Source of the DNA: Microbacterium paraoxydans
Lineage (GTDB): Bacteria; Actinomycetota; Actinomycetes; Actinomycetales; Microbacteriaceae
Assembly (NCBI RefSeq): GCF_019056515.1
Contig: NZ_CP064873.1
Coordinates: forward strand, 1 to 64,000
DNA length: 64,000 bases
Reading direction: 5' to 3'
The notes under the pieces are model-generated. The model made no database searches. It saw nothing but the letters and a program-made list of their open reading frames with translations, and was not told the origin of the DNA. Positions 1-13,116 of this stretch are shown here, piece after piece (within the stretch, counting starts at the first letter, position 1; every line of letters starts with the position of its first letter). The position numbers and the translations under genes are program-made.

Positions 1-1392
1 ATGTCCTCACCAGCCCAGCCCGAAGTCCCGATCTGGACCACGGTGCAGGAGCTGCTGGAAGCCGACGACCGGGTCACCCCCCAGCTCCAGGGGTTCCTCA
101 GTCTCGCGGTACCGGCCGGCGTGATGTCGGCGACGCTCTACCTCGAGGTGCCGAACGACCTCACCGCGGCCCAGATCAACAAGCGCCTCCGGCTGCCCAT
201 CATGGAAGCCCTCGCGCACATCGGCGAGGAGGTCACCTCGTACCGGGTCGTCGTGAACCACGAACTGGCCGAGCAGCCCACCGCCCCCATCGCCGTGGCG
301 GACTTCGGTCGGCAGGAACCGGTGCGCGCCGAGTCCCCGATGGAGCAGCCCGCGGCCGTGCGCCACGAGTCGCGCCTCAACCCGAAGTACACCTTCGACA
401 ACTTCGTGATCGGCCAGTCCAACCGGTTCGCCCATGCCGCGGCGGTCGCGGTGGCCGAAGCGCCGGCCAAGGCCTACAACCCGCTCTTCATCTACGGCGA
501 CTCCGGACTGGGCAAGACCCACCTCCTCCACGCCATCGGCGACTACGCGCAGTCCCTCTATGCGGGGGTCAAGGTCCGATACGTGTCGAGTGAGGAGTTC
601 ACGAACGACTTCATCAACTCGATCGCCAACAACCGCGGTGCCGCGTTCCAGGCGCGTTACCGCGACGTGGACATCCTCCTCATCGACGACATCCAGTTCC
701 TCCAGGGGCGCGCGGAGACGCAGGAGGCGTTCTTCCACACGTTCAACACCCTGCACGATCACAACAAGCAGGTCGTGATCACGAGCGATGTCGCGCCGAA
801 GCACCTGACCGGCTTCGAGGACCGCATGCGCAGCCGCTTCGAGTGGGGCCTCATCACCGACGTGCAGGCACCCGACCTCGAGACCCGCATCGCGATCCTG
901 CGCAAGAAGGCGCAGAGCGAAGCCCTCCACATCCCCGACGAGGTGCTCGAGTACATAGCCACGGTCGTGTCCTCGAACATCCGCGAACTCGAGGGCGCAC
1001 TCATCCGCGTCTCGGCGTTCGCGAGCCTGAACCGCTCGGCCCTCGACATCTCCCTCGCCCAGACCGTGCTGCGGGACATCATCGACACGGCCGAGGACAA
1101 CATCATCTCGCCGACCGACATCATCACGGCGACCGCACAGTACTTCAAGCTCACCGTCGACGATCTCTACGGCTCCAGCCGCTCGCAGCAGATCGCCACC
1201 GCCCGGCAGATCGCCATGTACCTCTGCCGTGAGCGCACCAGCCTCTCCCTCCCGAAGATCGGGCAACTCTTCGGCAACCGGGACCACACGACGGTCATGT
1301 ACGCCTACAAGAAGATCAGCGAGCTCATGAAGGAGCGCCGCTCGATCTACAACCAGGTGACCGAGATCACCACGCAGCTCGGTCGTCGCTGA
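1..1392 (+). CDS. dnaA: Chromosomal replication initiator DnaA
   Basis: DnaA binds DnaA boxes at oriC, melts the origin with ATP and helps load the replicative helicase. The 463-residue protein shows the family order: a domain I-like N-terminus (about 1-85), a short linker, an AAA+ core from about residue 128 with Walker A GDSGLGKT at 166-173 and Walker B LLIDDIQF near 225-235, and a C-terminal domain IV with the box-binding signature GNRDHTTV near 426. The linker is short compared with Streptomyces DnaA. The window begins on its ATG, so its promoter and ribosome site lie outside. The box-rich region immediately downstream supports its identity. Confidence 0.99.
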   Translation: MSSPAQPEVPIWTTVQELLEADDRVTPQLQGFLSLAVPAGVMSATLYLEVPNDLTAAQINKRLRLPIMEALAHIGEEVTSYRVVVNHELAEQPTAPIAVADFGRQEPVRAESPMEQPAAVRHESRLNPKYTFDNFVIGQSNRFAHAAAVAVAEAPAKAYNPLFIYGDSGLGKTHLLHAIGDYAQSLYAGVKVRYVSSEEFTNDFINSIANNRGAAFQARYRDVDILLIDDIQFLQGRAETQEAFFHTFNTLHDHNKQVVITSDVAPKHLTGFEDRMRSRFEWGLITDVQAPDLETRIAILRKKAQSEALHIPDEVLEYIATVVSSNIRELEGALIRVSAFASLNRSALDISLAQTVLRDIIDTAEDNIISPTDIITATAQYFKLTVDDLYGSSRSQQIATARQIAMYLCRERTSLSLPKIGQLFGNRDHTTVMYAYKKISELMKERRSIYNQVTEITTQLGRR

Positions 1393-1408
1393 CGCCTGCG
1401 CGCACGAG

Positions 1409-1440
1409 AGGGACGCCATCCGATACCGGACGGCGTCCCT
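1409..1440 (+). terminator. Hairpin after dnaA
   Basis: The inverted repeat AGGGACGCC (1409-1417) / GGCGTCCCT (1432-1440) sits 17 bases after the dnaA stop. No clear T-run follows, as is common for high-GC actinobacterial terminators. It separates dnaA from the origin region. Confidence 0.6.
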
Positions 1441-1760
1441 TCGGCGTTTGACAGGTCCCTGACCGCCAGAAAAATGCGTCTATGCACATGTGGATAACTT
1501 GTGGATGACCGTGGAACGCGCCGACGCAGATGTGTGTCGATCGGGGAAACCTGTGGATAACCGCGGGACGGTCGAATCGTGATGGACTCTCATCCACCCG
1601 CGGATTCCTCAGCGTCTCCACAAGTGACAAGTGTGTAGTTCCCTACTCGCGCTTGCTTTCCACCGACTTATCCACAGTATCCACAGGTGTTAACACCGTT
1701 AAGGAGTTAAGTCATTCAGGGTGCGATCCGATCACCAGACGGTGGGGAGAACCGGTCCGG
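1441..1760. other. oriC: Origin of replication (oriC) region with DnaA boxes
   Basis: The 482-base gap between dnaA and dnaN holds several DnaA-box-like 9-mers. On the plus strand are TGTGGATAA at 1489-1497, TTGTGGATG at 1499-1507 and TGTGGATAA at 1552-1560. On the opposite strand are TTATCCACA at 1668-1676 and TATCCACAG at 1678-1686, with looser matches such as CATCCACCC near 1591. The 3' part (about 1688-1716) carries TGTTAACACCGTTAAGGAG, AT-rich for this genome and a candidate unwinding element. The dnaA-dnaN position and opposing box orientations match known actinobacterial origins. Box strengths and the exact unwinding site are inferred. A possible dnaN -10 (TAGCAT, 1806-1811) lies downstream. 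Confidence 0.9.
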
Positions 1761-1874
1761 GGCATGACAAGTCCTCCGGCGTAGGGAAGCGCAGGACTGT
1801 GGGGCTAGCATGGGATTCCCTGCACAGGCAGGGCCCGACGACGACCCGTCATGTTCGACGACAAGGGAGCACCC

Positions 1875-3017
1875 GTGAGGTTTCAGGTCAACCGCGATGT
1901 CTTCAGCGAGGCTGTGTCCTTCGTCGTCAAGCTGCTCCCCCAGCGCAATCCGCAGCCGATCCTCGCCGGAGTGCTGATCGAGGCCGACGGTTCGGGACTC
2001 ACGCTCTCGGCCTTCGACTACGAGGCCTCCGCACGGACCACCATCGAGGCGACGGTCGAGACCCCGGGCACGATCCTCGTCCACGGCCGCCTGCTCTCGG
2101 ACATCGCGAGCCGCCTCCCGAACGCCCCCATCGAGATCGCCGTGGAGGATGACGGCGGGATCGCGGTGACCTGCGGCTCGGCGCGCTTCACCCTCGCGGC
2201 CATGCCGGTCGAGGAATACCCGTCGATTCCCGAGGTCTCCGGATCCTCCGGCGTCGTCCCGGCCGACGAATTCGGCACCGCGATCGCCCAGGTCGGCTTC
2301 GCCGCATCCCGTGACGACGTGACTCCGGTGCTGACGGGTGTCCAGCTCGAGGTCACCGGACACACGCTCAGCCTCGTCGCCACCGACCGCTACCGGGTCT
2401 CGCTCCGCGACGTGCCGTGGGATGGGGAAGCCGTCGAGGCGACCGCGCTGGTCCCCGCTCGTACGCTCGTCGAGGTCGGCAAGACCTTCGGGCACGCCGG
2501 CACGATCCAGATCGCTTTCTCGGGGGCCGGAGACCGCGAGATCATCGCGTTCACCGCCGGCAACAAGACCGTGACCTCGCTGCTCATCAAGGGCAACTTC
2601 CCCCCGGTCCGACGCCTCTTCCCCGAGCAGACCGACCACTACGCTGTCGTCAACACCGCCGACCTCATCGAGGCCGTCCGCCGCGTGTCCCTCGTGCTCG
2701 ACCGCGCCGCGCCGCTGCGCTTCACGTTCTCGACCGACAGCGTCACGATGGACGCCTCCGGCAGCGAGCACGCCCGCGCCTCCGAGTCGGTCGACGCCAT
2801 CCTCTCCGGCGGCGACGAGGTGACCCTGGGGCTCAACCCGCAGTACCTCATCGAGGCGCTCGGCGCGGTCAAGAGCGAGTTCGTGCGAGTGACCTTCACC
2901 TCCAGCGACAACGCCAACAAGCTCAGCCCCGTCCTCATCACCAGCCAGACCTCGGTCGACCAGGCGGGCCTGGACTCGTTCAAGTACCTGCTGCAGCCCA
3001 ACCTCCTCCTGCGCTGA
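1875..3017 (+). CDS. dnaN: DNA polymerase III sliding clamp (beta subunit)
   Basis: The beta clamp encircles DNA and tethers DNA polymerase III and repair enzymes. I chose the GTG at 1875 (protein starts M-RFQVNRDVF, 380 aa) because family members begin with this MxFxVxRDxF motif and a GGGAG ribosome site lies at 1865-1869. An in-frame ATG at 1851 would add eight unconserved residues. Three repeated clamp domains span the length, and the C-terminus ends with the buried family tail (YLLQPNLLLR). It follows the oriC region and precedes recF, the conserved bacterial order. Confidence 0.98.
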   Translation: MRFQVNRDVFSEAVSFVVKLLPQRNPQPILAGVLIEADGSGLTLSAFDYEASARTTIEATVETPGTILVHGRLLSDIASRLPNAPIEIAVEDDGGIAVTCGSARFTLAAMPVEEYPSIPEVSGSSGVVPADEFGTAIAQVGFAASRDDVTPVLTGVQLEVTGHTLSLVATDRYRVSLRDVPWDGEAVEATALVPARTLVEVGKTFGHAGTIQIAFSGAGDREIIAFTAGNKTVTSLLIKGNFPPVRRLFPEQTDHYAVVNTADLIEAVRRVSLVLDRAAPLRFTFSTDSVTMDASGSEHARASESVDAILSGGDEVTLGLNPQYLIEALGAVKSEFVRVTFTSSDNANKLSPVLITSQTSVDQAGLDSFKYLLQPNLLLR

Positions 3018-3069
3018 GCGCGAGCTCTCGCCCCGAGGGAGTGTCCGACCCGGAAGGTAGGCTGGCTCC

Positions 3070-4284
3070 GTGATTGTGGAGCACCTCAGCCTGGTCGATT
3101 TCCGCAATTACGCGACCGCGGAACTCGCCCTGCACCGAGGGCCGAACGTCCTCGTCGGGCGGAACGGCCAGGGCAAGACGAACCTCGCCGAGGCCGTGGT
3201 CTTCCTCGCGACGCTCGGGTCGCATCGGGTGTCGTCCGACGCTCCGATGGTGCGGGACGGCCAGGACTACGCGGTCATCCGTGCGCGGCTCTCCCACGGT
3301 GAGCGGCGTGTGCTCGTCGAGGTGCAGCTCAATCGGCAGGGGTCGAACAAGGCGCGCATCAACGGCTCGCCGTCGAAGACCAACGAGCTCCCCCGCTACG
3401 CGCACGTCGTCCTCTTCGCGCCGGAAGACCTCCAGATCGTCCGTGGAGACCCGTCGGCTCGGCGCCGGTTCGCCGATCAGCTCCTCATCCAGCGCACCCC
3501 GCGCCTCGCCGCGGTACTGGCCGACTACGATCGCGTGCTCAAGCAGCGCAACGCCCTTCTCAAGTCGGCGCGGGCGCGCGGCATCCGCGGTGAGGCCTTG
3601 AGCACCCTGGACGTCTGGGACGACAAGCTCGTCTCGCTGGGATCGGAGATCATCACGGCGCGACAGCGGTTGGCCGCCGACCTGCAGCAGCCGGTGGCCG
3701 ATGCCTATGCGGCGATCGCGGGCGCCGATCACCGACCGCAACTGGACTGGGCCCTGTCCGTCGCCGGCAGCGATCCGGAGGACGACGACGATCGGGACGC
3801 CGCCGACGGCTCCACTCCCGTGGATGACGTGCGCGGAGACTCCCGCCGGATCGCCGAGATGTTCCGCGCCTCGCTGGCGGCGAAACGATCGAATGAGCTC
3901 GACCGCGGTCTCACCCTCACCGGACCCCATCGGGACGACTTGGTGCTGCGGGTGCGCGACCTTCCCGTGAAGGGCTACGCCTCGCACGGTGAGTCCTGGT
4001 CGGTCGCGCTCGCTCTGCGGCTGGCATCCGCCGAGCTGCTGCGCAGCGAGTCTCCCGCCGGCGACCCGGTGCTCATCCTCGACGACGTCTTCGCCGAGCT
4101 GGACGCCGATCGGCGCCAGCGCCTCGCCACCCTCACCGCGGGCTACGAGCAGGTGGTGGTGACTGCCGCGGTGGAGGAGGATATCCCCGATGTGCTCCAC
4201 GCCCACGTCGTGCGCATCGCAGCGGGCACCATCACCGACGAGCGCGACCGGTCGCAGGAAGAGGAGGGTGCGCAGGATGACTGA
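3070..4284 (+). CDS. recF: DNA replication/repair ATPase RecF
   Basis: RecF is an SMC-like ATPase that helps load RecA at single-strand gaps. The 404-residue protein has Walker A GRNGQGKTN at about 30-38, an ABC-type signature region (SHGESWSVALALRLA) near 305-320 and Walker B LILDDVFAELD near 335-345. The start is GTG with no Shine-Dalgarno. A TAGGCT -10 element at 3058-3063 ends six bases before it, so a leaderless transcript from inside the dnaN-recF gap is likely, besides read-through. Its 3' end overlaps the next gene by 8 bases, implying translational coupling. Confidence 0.97.
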   Translation: MIVEHLSLVDFRNYATAELALHRGPNVLVGRNGQGKTNLAEAVVFLATLGSHRVSSDAPMVRDGQDYAVIRARLSHGERRVLVEVQLNRQGSNKARINGSPSKTNELPRYAHVVLFAPEDLQIVRGDPSARRRFADQLLIQRTPRLAAVLADYDRVLKQRNALLKSARARGIRGEALSTLDVWDDKLVSLGSEIITARQRLAADLQQPVADAYAAIAGADHRPQLDWALSVAGSDPEDDDDRDAADGSTPVDDVRGDSRRIAEMFRASLAAKRSNELDRGLTLTGPHRDDLVLRVRDLPVKGYASHGESWSVALALRLASAELLRSESPAGDPVLILDDVFAELDADRRQRLATLTAGYEQVVVTAAVEEDIPDVLHAHVVRIAAGTITDERDRSQEEEGAQDD

Positions 4285-4786
4285 CGTCGTCACGGACAGC
4301 GCAGCCCCGGCGGAGGCGCCGGAGACCGTCGCCACCTATCTGCGGCTGCGCGGGCTCAAGCCGAGCGCCAAGAACTGGAAGCGCAAGCGACGGATCTCGG
4401 TCGACGACGACAACGCGCCGTTCACTCCCGGACGCGATCCGGGAACCCTCGGTGCGGTCCTCGACACCCTCACCCGTGAATCCGGCTGGGAGACGACGCT
4501 CGCGCGGGAGGACCTCGTCCGGCAGTGGGCCGACCTCGCCGGAGCGGACACCGCGAAGCACTCGGAGCCGGTGTCGCTCGAGCGGGGACTTCTCACCGTG
4601 AAGTGCGATTCCACGGCGTGGGCGAAGAACCTGCAGTTCATGCGTGCGACCATCCTCACGGAGATCGGACGACGGTATCCGGAGGCGGGGGTGGAGAACC
4701 TCCGCTTCATCGGACCGGACGTCCCCTCGTGGAAATGGGGTCCCAGAGCCGTTCCAGGGCGGGGCCCGCGCGATACCTACGGGTAG
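4277..4786 (+). CDS. dciA: DciA-like DUF721 protein
   Basis: The 169-residue product belongs to the DUF721/DciA family found between recF and gyrB in Actinobacteria. Known members interact with the replicative helicase DnaB and act in helicase loading in bacteria that lack DnaC or DnaI. The DUF721 core covers about residues 55-145 and includes RQWADLAGADTAKHSEPVSL. Its N-terminus is basic and lower in complexity. The ATG at 4277 overlaps recF's end by 8 bases, so it should be translated with recF. The DciA role is taken from family knowledge; the sequence itself shows only the domain and the context. Confidence 0.88.
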   Translation: MTDVVTDSAAPAEAPETVATYLRLRGLKPSAKNWKRKRRISVDDDNAPFTPGRDPGTLGAVLDTLTRESGWETTLAREDLVRQWADLAGADTAKHSEPVSLERGLLTVKCDSTAWAKNLQFMRATILTEIGRRYPEAGVENLRFIGPDVPSWKWGPRAVPGRGPRDTYG

Positions 4787-4839
4787 GGCACCATGCAAGG
4801 GGTCCGAAACGCTCAGAGGGCCACACGCGGCCGTTGAGC

Positions 4840-6986
<2,147 letters not shown>

Positions 6987-6993
6987 TCACCGC

Positions 6994-7048
6994 GGGGTCC
7001 CTGAGCGTGTGCCAGGGGATCCGACGCCTCGACAAGCTCAGCCAACCA
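6994..7048. repeat. Degenerate palindromic repeat between gyrB and gyrA
   Basis: GGGTCCCTGAGC (6995-7006) and, 24 bases on, CTCGACAAGCTCAG (7028-7041) form an imperfect inverted repeat. The arms resemble the CCCTTCGACAAGCTCAGGGACC sequence inside the kinase gene at 11151. The arms CTGAGC (7001-7006) and GCTCAG (7036-7041) are perfect complements. I read it as a dispersed extragenic palindrome. Whether it folds as RNA in the gyrBA transcript is inference. Confidence 0.6.
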
Positions 7049-7058
7049 GGAAAGACAC

Positions 7059-9610
<2,552 letters not shown>

Positions 9611-9614
<4 letters not shown>

Positions 9615-10015
9615 GCACAGTGGCCGACAAGCTGGCGAAGAAGTCGACACGGAAGACCGGCGGTAAGCAGGTCCGTCTGCGCCTCGTCTACGTCGACTTC
9701 TGGTCCGCCGTGAAGCTCTCCTTCCTGGGAGCGGTCGCACTGGCCGTCGTCACGATGGTGTCGTTCTTCCTGATCTTCCTCGTGCTCCAGGCCACCGGCA
9801 TCATGTCCACGGCCGACGAGTTCGTGCGCAGCTTCACGGACGGCGCCATCCCGCTGTCGGAGCTCGTGGGTCTGCCGCAGGTCATGGCGTTCGCCGCCGT
9901 CGTCGCGATCCTCAACCTCATCGTGTTCACGGTGCTCGGTGCGGTCGTCGCGGGCATCTACAACCTGGCCGTGAAGGTCACCGGAGGGCTGCTCGTCGGC
10001 TTCATGTCGAACTGA
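9611..10015 (+). CDS. DUF3566 membrane protein
   Basis: This 134-residue protein has a basic N-terminus, a conserved stretch [18 protein letters not shown] and two predicted membrane segments (about 37-62 and 94-120). It matches the actinobacterial DUF3566 family that follows gyrA. It overlaps gyrA by four bases (ATGA), so it is probably translationally coupled. No biochemical role is established. The gyrase linkage hints at a link with chromosome or envelope biology, but that is speculation. A very strong hairpin follows. Confidence 0.9.
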
Positions 10016-10036
10016 GCCTCCGAGACCCCGCCTTTC

Positions 10037-10082
10037 CGCCGAAACCCCGGCCTGCGCACCGACGCAGGCCGGGGTTTCGGCG
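10037..10082 (+). terminator. 20-bp perfect stem after the gyrBA-DUF3566 operon
   Basis: Bases 10037-10056 pair perfectly with 10063-10082 around a six-base loop (CACCGA). The stem contains CCGAAACCCCGG. A further partial copy, GCGGGGTTTCGGCG, follows at 10088-10101, and a degenerate one (GAGACCCCGCC) precedes at 10022. No T-run follows. It probably ends the gyrase operon, and the repeated arm suggests a palindromic repeat family. Confidence 0.65.
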
Positions 10083-10176
10083 ATAGAGCGGGGTTTCGGC
10101 GGGGTAGGGAAAACCCGAACGGGAGTGTCCGGCTGACTCGGTGGGCGAGGTCGTGCGGCGGCCCTACCGTGGAAGC

Positions 10177-11529
10177 ATGACCACACAGACTGCGACCCTC
10201 GAGGCCGCTGCGACCGGGAAGCCGCCGCTGCGCATCCCGCTCACGATCCTGCACCTCGCCGGAGTCGGGGTGATCGGGGGCGGCATCTTCGGGATGCTCG
10301 GCGGCCTCCTCGGCACCGGACTCGGACTCCTCTTCGTCTTCGGCGTCGGCATCGTCGTGCTCGTGGGCCTCGTGTACGCGCTCTTCGGCGTGGGCTGGTT
10401 CGAGATCGCCCGCGTCGCCGGCCTGTACCGCGTGCCGAACACCCCGCTCCGGCTCCAGCCGCGGGACCGTCCCGGCTTCGGCGGCTGGCTCCGCTCACTC
10501 GGGCGGCAGGCCATCGACGGACGGATGTGGCGCGCGGTCGCGGACTTCGCGATCACCGCCGTCCTCGGCTTCGTGGTGCTGCGGCTCTTCTGGGCCCTCC
10601 TCTGGTCGATCATCATCGCCTTCGCGCCGCTGACCTCGGCCGAGACGATCATCGGTCCCTTCGGCGGCGGGCAGATCCCGGTGTCCTGGGCGCCCCTGAT
10701 CGGCATCCTCGGTGCGCTCGCCTCGGCCGCCGGCATCATCGGCCTCGCCCTCCTGGCTCGCACGCTGGCGCTGGCGATCGTCGCCCGGGCCCGGGAGGTC
10801 GAGCTCACCGAGCGTGTGCGGGCATCCACCGCCCAGCGGGAGGGAGCGGTCCGCGCCGCCGACCTGGAACGGACGCGGATCGAACGCGACCTCCACGACG
10901 GCGTCCAGCCGCGGCTCGTCTCCGTCGGGATGACCCTCGGGCTCGCGCAGCAGAAGATCGACACCGATCCCGACGCCGCGAAGGAGCTCATCTCCGAGGC
11001 GCACACGTCGACCAAGGCGGCGATCACCGAGCTGCGGCAGCTCGCGCGGGGCATCCACGCGTCGGTGCTCGACGACCGCGGCCTGGACGCCGCACTGTCG
11101 GCGCTCGCCAGCCGCTCCCCCATCCCCGTGCAGTTGGACGTGCGGATGGACCCTTCGACAAGCTCAGGGACCCAGGGTGGCGGCTCAGGGACCCAGGTTT
11201 ACGGCTCAGGGACCCAGGGGCACGGCTCAGGGGCTCCGCGGCCGGGGCGCGATGCGGAGGCGGCGGTGTACTTCTCCATCGCCGAGTCGCTGACCAATGC
11301 GGCGAAGCACTCCCGGGCCAGCGAGGCGCGGGTCACGGTCCGGCTCCGCGAGGGGAACACCCTCTGGGCGCGGGTCGAGGACAACGGCATGGGCGGCGCC
11401 CAGGTCATCCCGGGCGGAGGCCTCGACGGCATCGCGAACCGGATCCTCGCCGCGGGCGGGACGTTCCGACTCGACAGCCCGCAGGGCGGTCCGACCAGCC
11501 TGGAGGTGAACGTGCCATGCGCATCCTGA
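10177..11529 (+). CDS. Membrane sensor histidine kinase (HisKA_3/NarL-type)
   Basis: The 450-residue kinase probably phosphorylates the overlapping LuxR-type regulator. Several membrane segments occupy about 20-200 (a long one at 25-70, then two more near 120-150 and 170-200). The dimerisation/phosphoacceptor region reads TRIERDLHDGVQPR with His near 245, and a HATPase_c domain ends with DNGMGG and GGGLDGIANR. An unusual Gly-Ser-Thr-Gln-rich stretch of about 28 residues lies between these domains. It is encoded by a 21-base tandem repeat (11162-11233) grown from a palindromic repeat. I chose the ATG at 10177: a TACCGT -10 at 10165-10170 ends six bases before it and no ribosome site exists, suggesting a leaderless mRNA. 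Confidence 0.92.
   Translation: MTTQTATLEAAATGKPPLRIPLTILHLAGVGVIGGGIFGMLGGLLGTGLGLLFVFGVGIVVLVGLVYALFGVGWFEIARVAGLYRVPNTPLRLQPRDRPGFGGWLRSLGRQAIDGRMWRAVADFAITAVLGFVVLRLFWALLWSIIIAFAPLTSAETIIGPFGGGQIPVSWAPLIGILGALASAAGIIGLALLARTLALAIVARAREVELTERVRASTAQREGAVRAADLERTRIERDLHDGVQPRLVSVGMTLGLAQQKIDTDPDAAKELISEAHTSTKAAITELRQLARGIHASVLDDRGLDAALSALASRSPIPVQLDVRMDPSTSSGTQGGGSGTQVYGSGTQGHGSGAPRPGRDAEAAVYFSIAESLTNAAKHSRASEARVTVRLREGNTLWARVEDNGMGGAQVIPGGGLDGIANRILAAGGTFRLDSPQGGPTSLEVNVPCAS
11151..11233 (+). repeat. 21-bp tandem repeat inside the histidine kinase gene
   Basis: GCTCAGGGACCCAGG recurs at 11162-11176, 11183-11197 and 11204-11218, with a partial copy at 11225. The period is exactly 21 bases, so each unit adds seven residues (GSGTQxx). 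The first unit begins with CCCTTCGACAAGCTCAGGGACC, the same family as the gyrB-gyrA intergenic repeat. Confidence 0.85.
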
Positions 11530-12206
11530 TCTGCGAGGACTCCGTCCTCCTGCGCGAGGGGCTCGTGCGTCTGCTGGAGGACGCCGGCCACGAGGTGGTC
11601 GCCGCCCTCACCGACACCACCGACCTCCGTGCCACTGTGGCATCCACCTCCCCGGACCTCTGCATCCTCGATGTGCGGCTCCCGCCCACGTTCACGGACG
11701 AGGGCATCCGCGCGGCGCTGGACCTGCGTGCCGTGCACCCGGCGCTCGCCATCCTCGTGCTGTCGCAGTACGTGGAGGAGCGCTACGCGTCCGACCTCAT
11801 CGCCGCGCAGGGCGGTCCGCTCGGCTACCTCCTGAAGGACCGGGTGGCGGATGTCGCCGAGTTCATCGATTCGGTGCAGCGGATCGCCGACGGGGCCACG
11901 GTGCTCGACCCGGAAGTGGTGGCTCAGCTCCTCACCCGGCGGAACCGCGACGACCGCATGATGCGGCTCACCGAGCGGGAGCGCACCGTGCTGGCCCTGC
12001 TCGCCGAGGGCAAGTCGAACCAGGCGATCGCCGGCCTCCTCTTCCTCTCGGCGGCGAGCGTCGAGAAGCACATCACCTCCATCTTCCAGAAGCTGGGCTT
12101 CGAACAGGACGAGTCGGGCAACCGCCGCGTGCTCGCCGCCCTCGCCCACCTCGAGAACACGGGCGGCACGACGCCGCCGAACGGCCAGACAGGAGTCACA
12201 CGATGA
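11517..12206 (+). CDS. LuxR/NarL-family response regulator
   Basis: This 229-residue regulator has a receiver domain (about 1-120) starting with MRILICEDS, in which the acidic pair is Glu7-Asp8 and the phosphoacceptor Asp lies in CILDVRLP (about residue 54). The switch lysine lies in YLLKDRV. A LuxR-type HTH (LTERERTVLALLAEGKSN, about 150-215) completes it. Its ATG at 11517 overlaps the kinase gene by 13 bases, a clear cognate pair. An upstream extension of the same frame is a shadow of the kinase gene and was left out. Confidence 0.95.
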   Translation: MRILICEDSVLLREGLVRLLEDAGHEVVAALTDTTDLRATVASTSPDLCILDVRLPPTFTDEGIRAALDLRAVHPALAILVLSQYVEERYASDLIAAQGGPLGYLLKDRVADVAEFIDSVQRIADGATVLDPEVVAQLLTRRNRDDRMMRLTERERTVLALLAEGKSNQAIAGLLFLSAASVEKHITSIFQKLGFEQDESGNRRVLAALAHLENTGGTTPPNGQTGVTR

Positions 12207-13111
12207 CCACCGAGAACACGGGAGCACAGGGCGGCCACACCCCGATCACTCCTCCCCCGCCGCCGTCCGCGGCTTCCCCCGCGTCGGCGCCCGGCGCGCC
12301 CGGACCCCGGCGCTCCTCCGGAGCGACCGCCGTCATGATCGTCACCGCGGTGGTCGGTGGGATCGCCCTGCTCGGAGCCGGAGGCACGGCGGCCGTCGCG
12401 GCGACCGGCACCCTCCTCTCCTCCAGCCGACCGGATTCGGTGCAGACGGTGGACGTCGACGGCGTCACCGCGATCGATCTCGACGCCGACGCGAGCATGG
12501 TCCGCATCGACTTCGGCGATGTCGACGCGGCGGAGCTCTCCGTGACCAACGGCCGCGGTGCGTGGACGTTCGAGCGCGAGGCGGACGAGCTCGTCGTCCG
12601 GAGTCCTCGACCGGCCTTCGGCTGGTGGTTCGGCAACTGGTTCGGCGACGACGAGCGCGCGGTCCTCACGCTGCCGGAGGAGCTCAGCGGCTCCGACCTC
12701 GACGCGAGTCTCACTCTCGATGCCGGCGCTCTCGACGTCTCCGGTGAGTTCGGCTCCCTGGAAGTCCAGATCAACGCCGGATCCCTCGACGTCTCCGGTG
12801 CGGCCTCGGCCTTCGACGTGCAGATGAACGCGGGACGCGCGGACGTCCTCCTCGACGGCGTCGATCAGGCGGATCTCGGCATCGCTGCAGGCGATCTGAC
12901 GGCGGAGCTGACCGGCGATGCGCCGACGACGACCACGATCGACGTGAGCGCCGGATCGCTGAATCTGACCCTTCCCGACGTGGAGTATCGGATCAGTCAG
13001 GACGTCAACGCGGGTTCGTTCGATGCCCGGGTCGACGAGTCCCCGAGCGCCCGCCGCACGATCGACGTGTCCGTGTCGGCCGGCAGCGTGGACGTCAGTC
13101 CGGGACGGTGA
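12203..13111 (+). CDS. DUF4097-type membrane-anchored envelope protein
   Basis: The 302-residue protein starts with a Pro/Ala/Ser-rich cytoplasmic stretch. One membrane segment follows (about 43-70, TAVMIVTAVVGGIALLGAGG). The external domain is a run of short beta-strand repeats with recurring (I/L)D(V/A)SAGS motifs. This pattern fits the DUF4097 putative-adhesin fold, often encoded with two-component systems and PspC/Lia-type envelope-stress genes. It overlaps the regulator by four bases and shares its operon, so it may be a target or partner of that system. The ligand is unknown. Confidence 0.8.
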   Translation: MTTENTGAQGGHTPITPPPPPSAASPASAPGAPGPRRSSGATAVMIVTAVVGGIALLGAGGTAAVAATGTLLSSSRPDSVQTVDVDGVTAIDLDADASMVRIDFGDVDAAELSVTNGRGAWTFEREADELVVRSPRPAFGWWFGNWFGDDERAVLTLPEELSGSDLDASLTLDAGALDVSGEFGSLEVQINAGSLDVSGAASAFDVQMNAGRADVLLDGVDQADLGIAAGDLTAELTGDAPTTTTIDVSAGSLNLTLPDVEYRISQDVNAGSFDARVDESPSARRTIDVSVSAGSVDVSPGR

Positions 13112-13116
13112 CCGGC

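Noticed and set aside
1851..1874. ATG at 1851 as the dnaN start
   Set aside because: It adds eight residues not found in beta clamps. The GTG at 1875 has a better ribosome site and gives the conserved RFQVNRD start.
10527..11516. In-frame upstream extension of the first response regulator
   Set aside because: It overlaps the histidine kinase gene in another frame and is Arg/Pro-rich. The regulator's true N-terminus MRILICEDS is at 11517.
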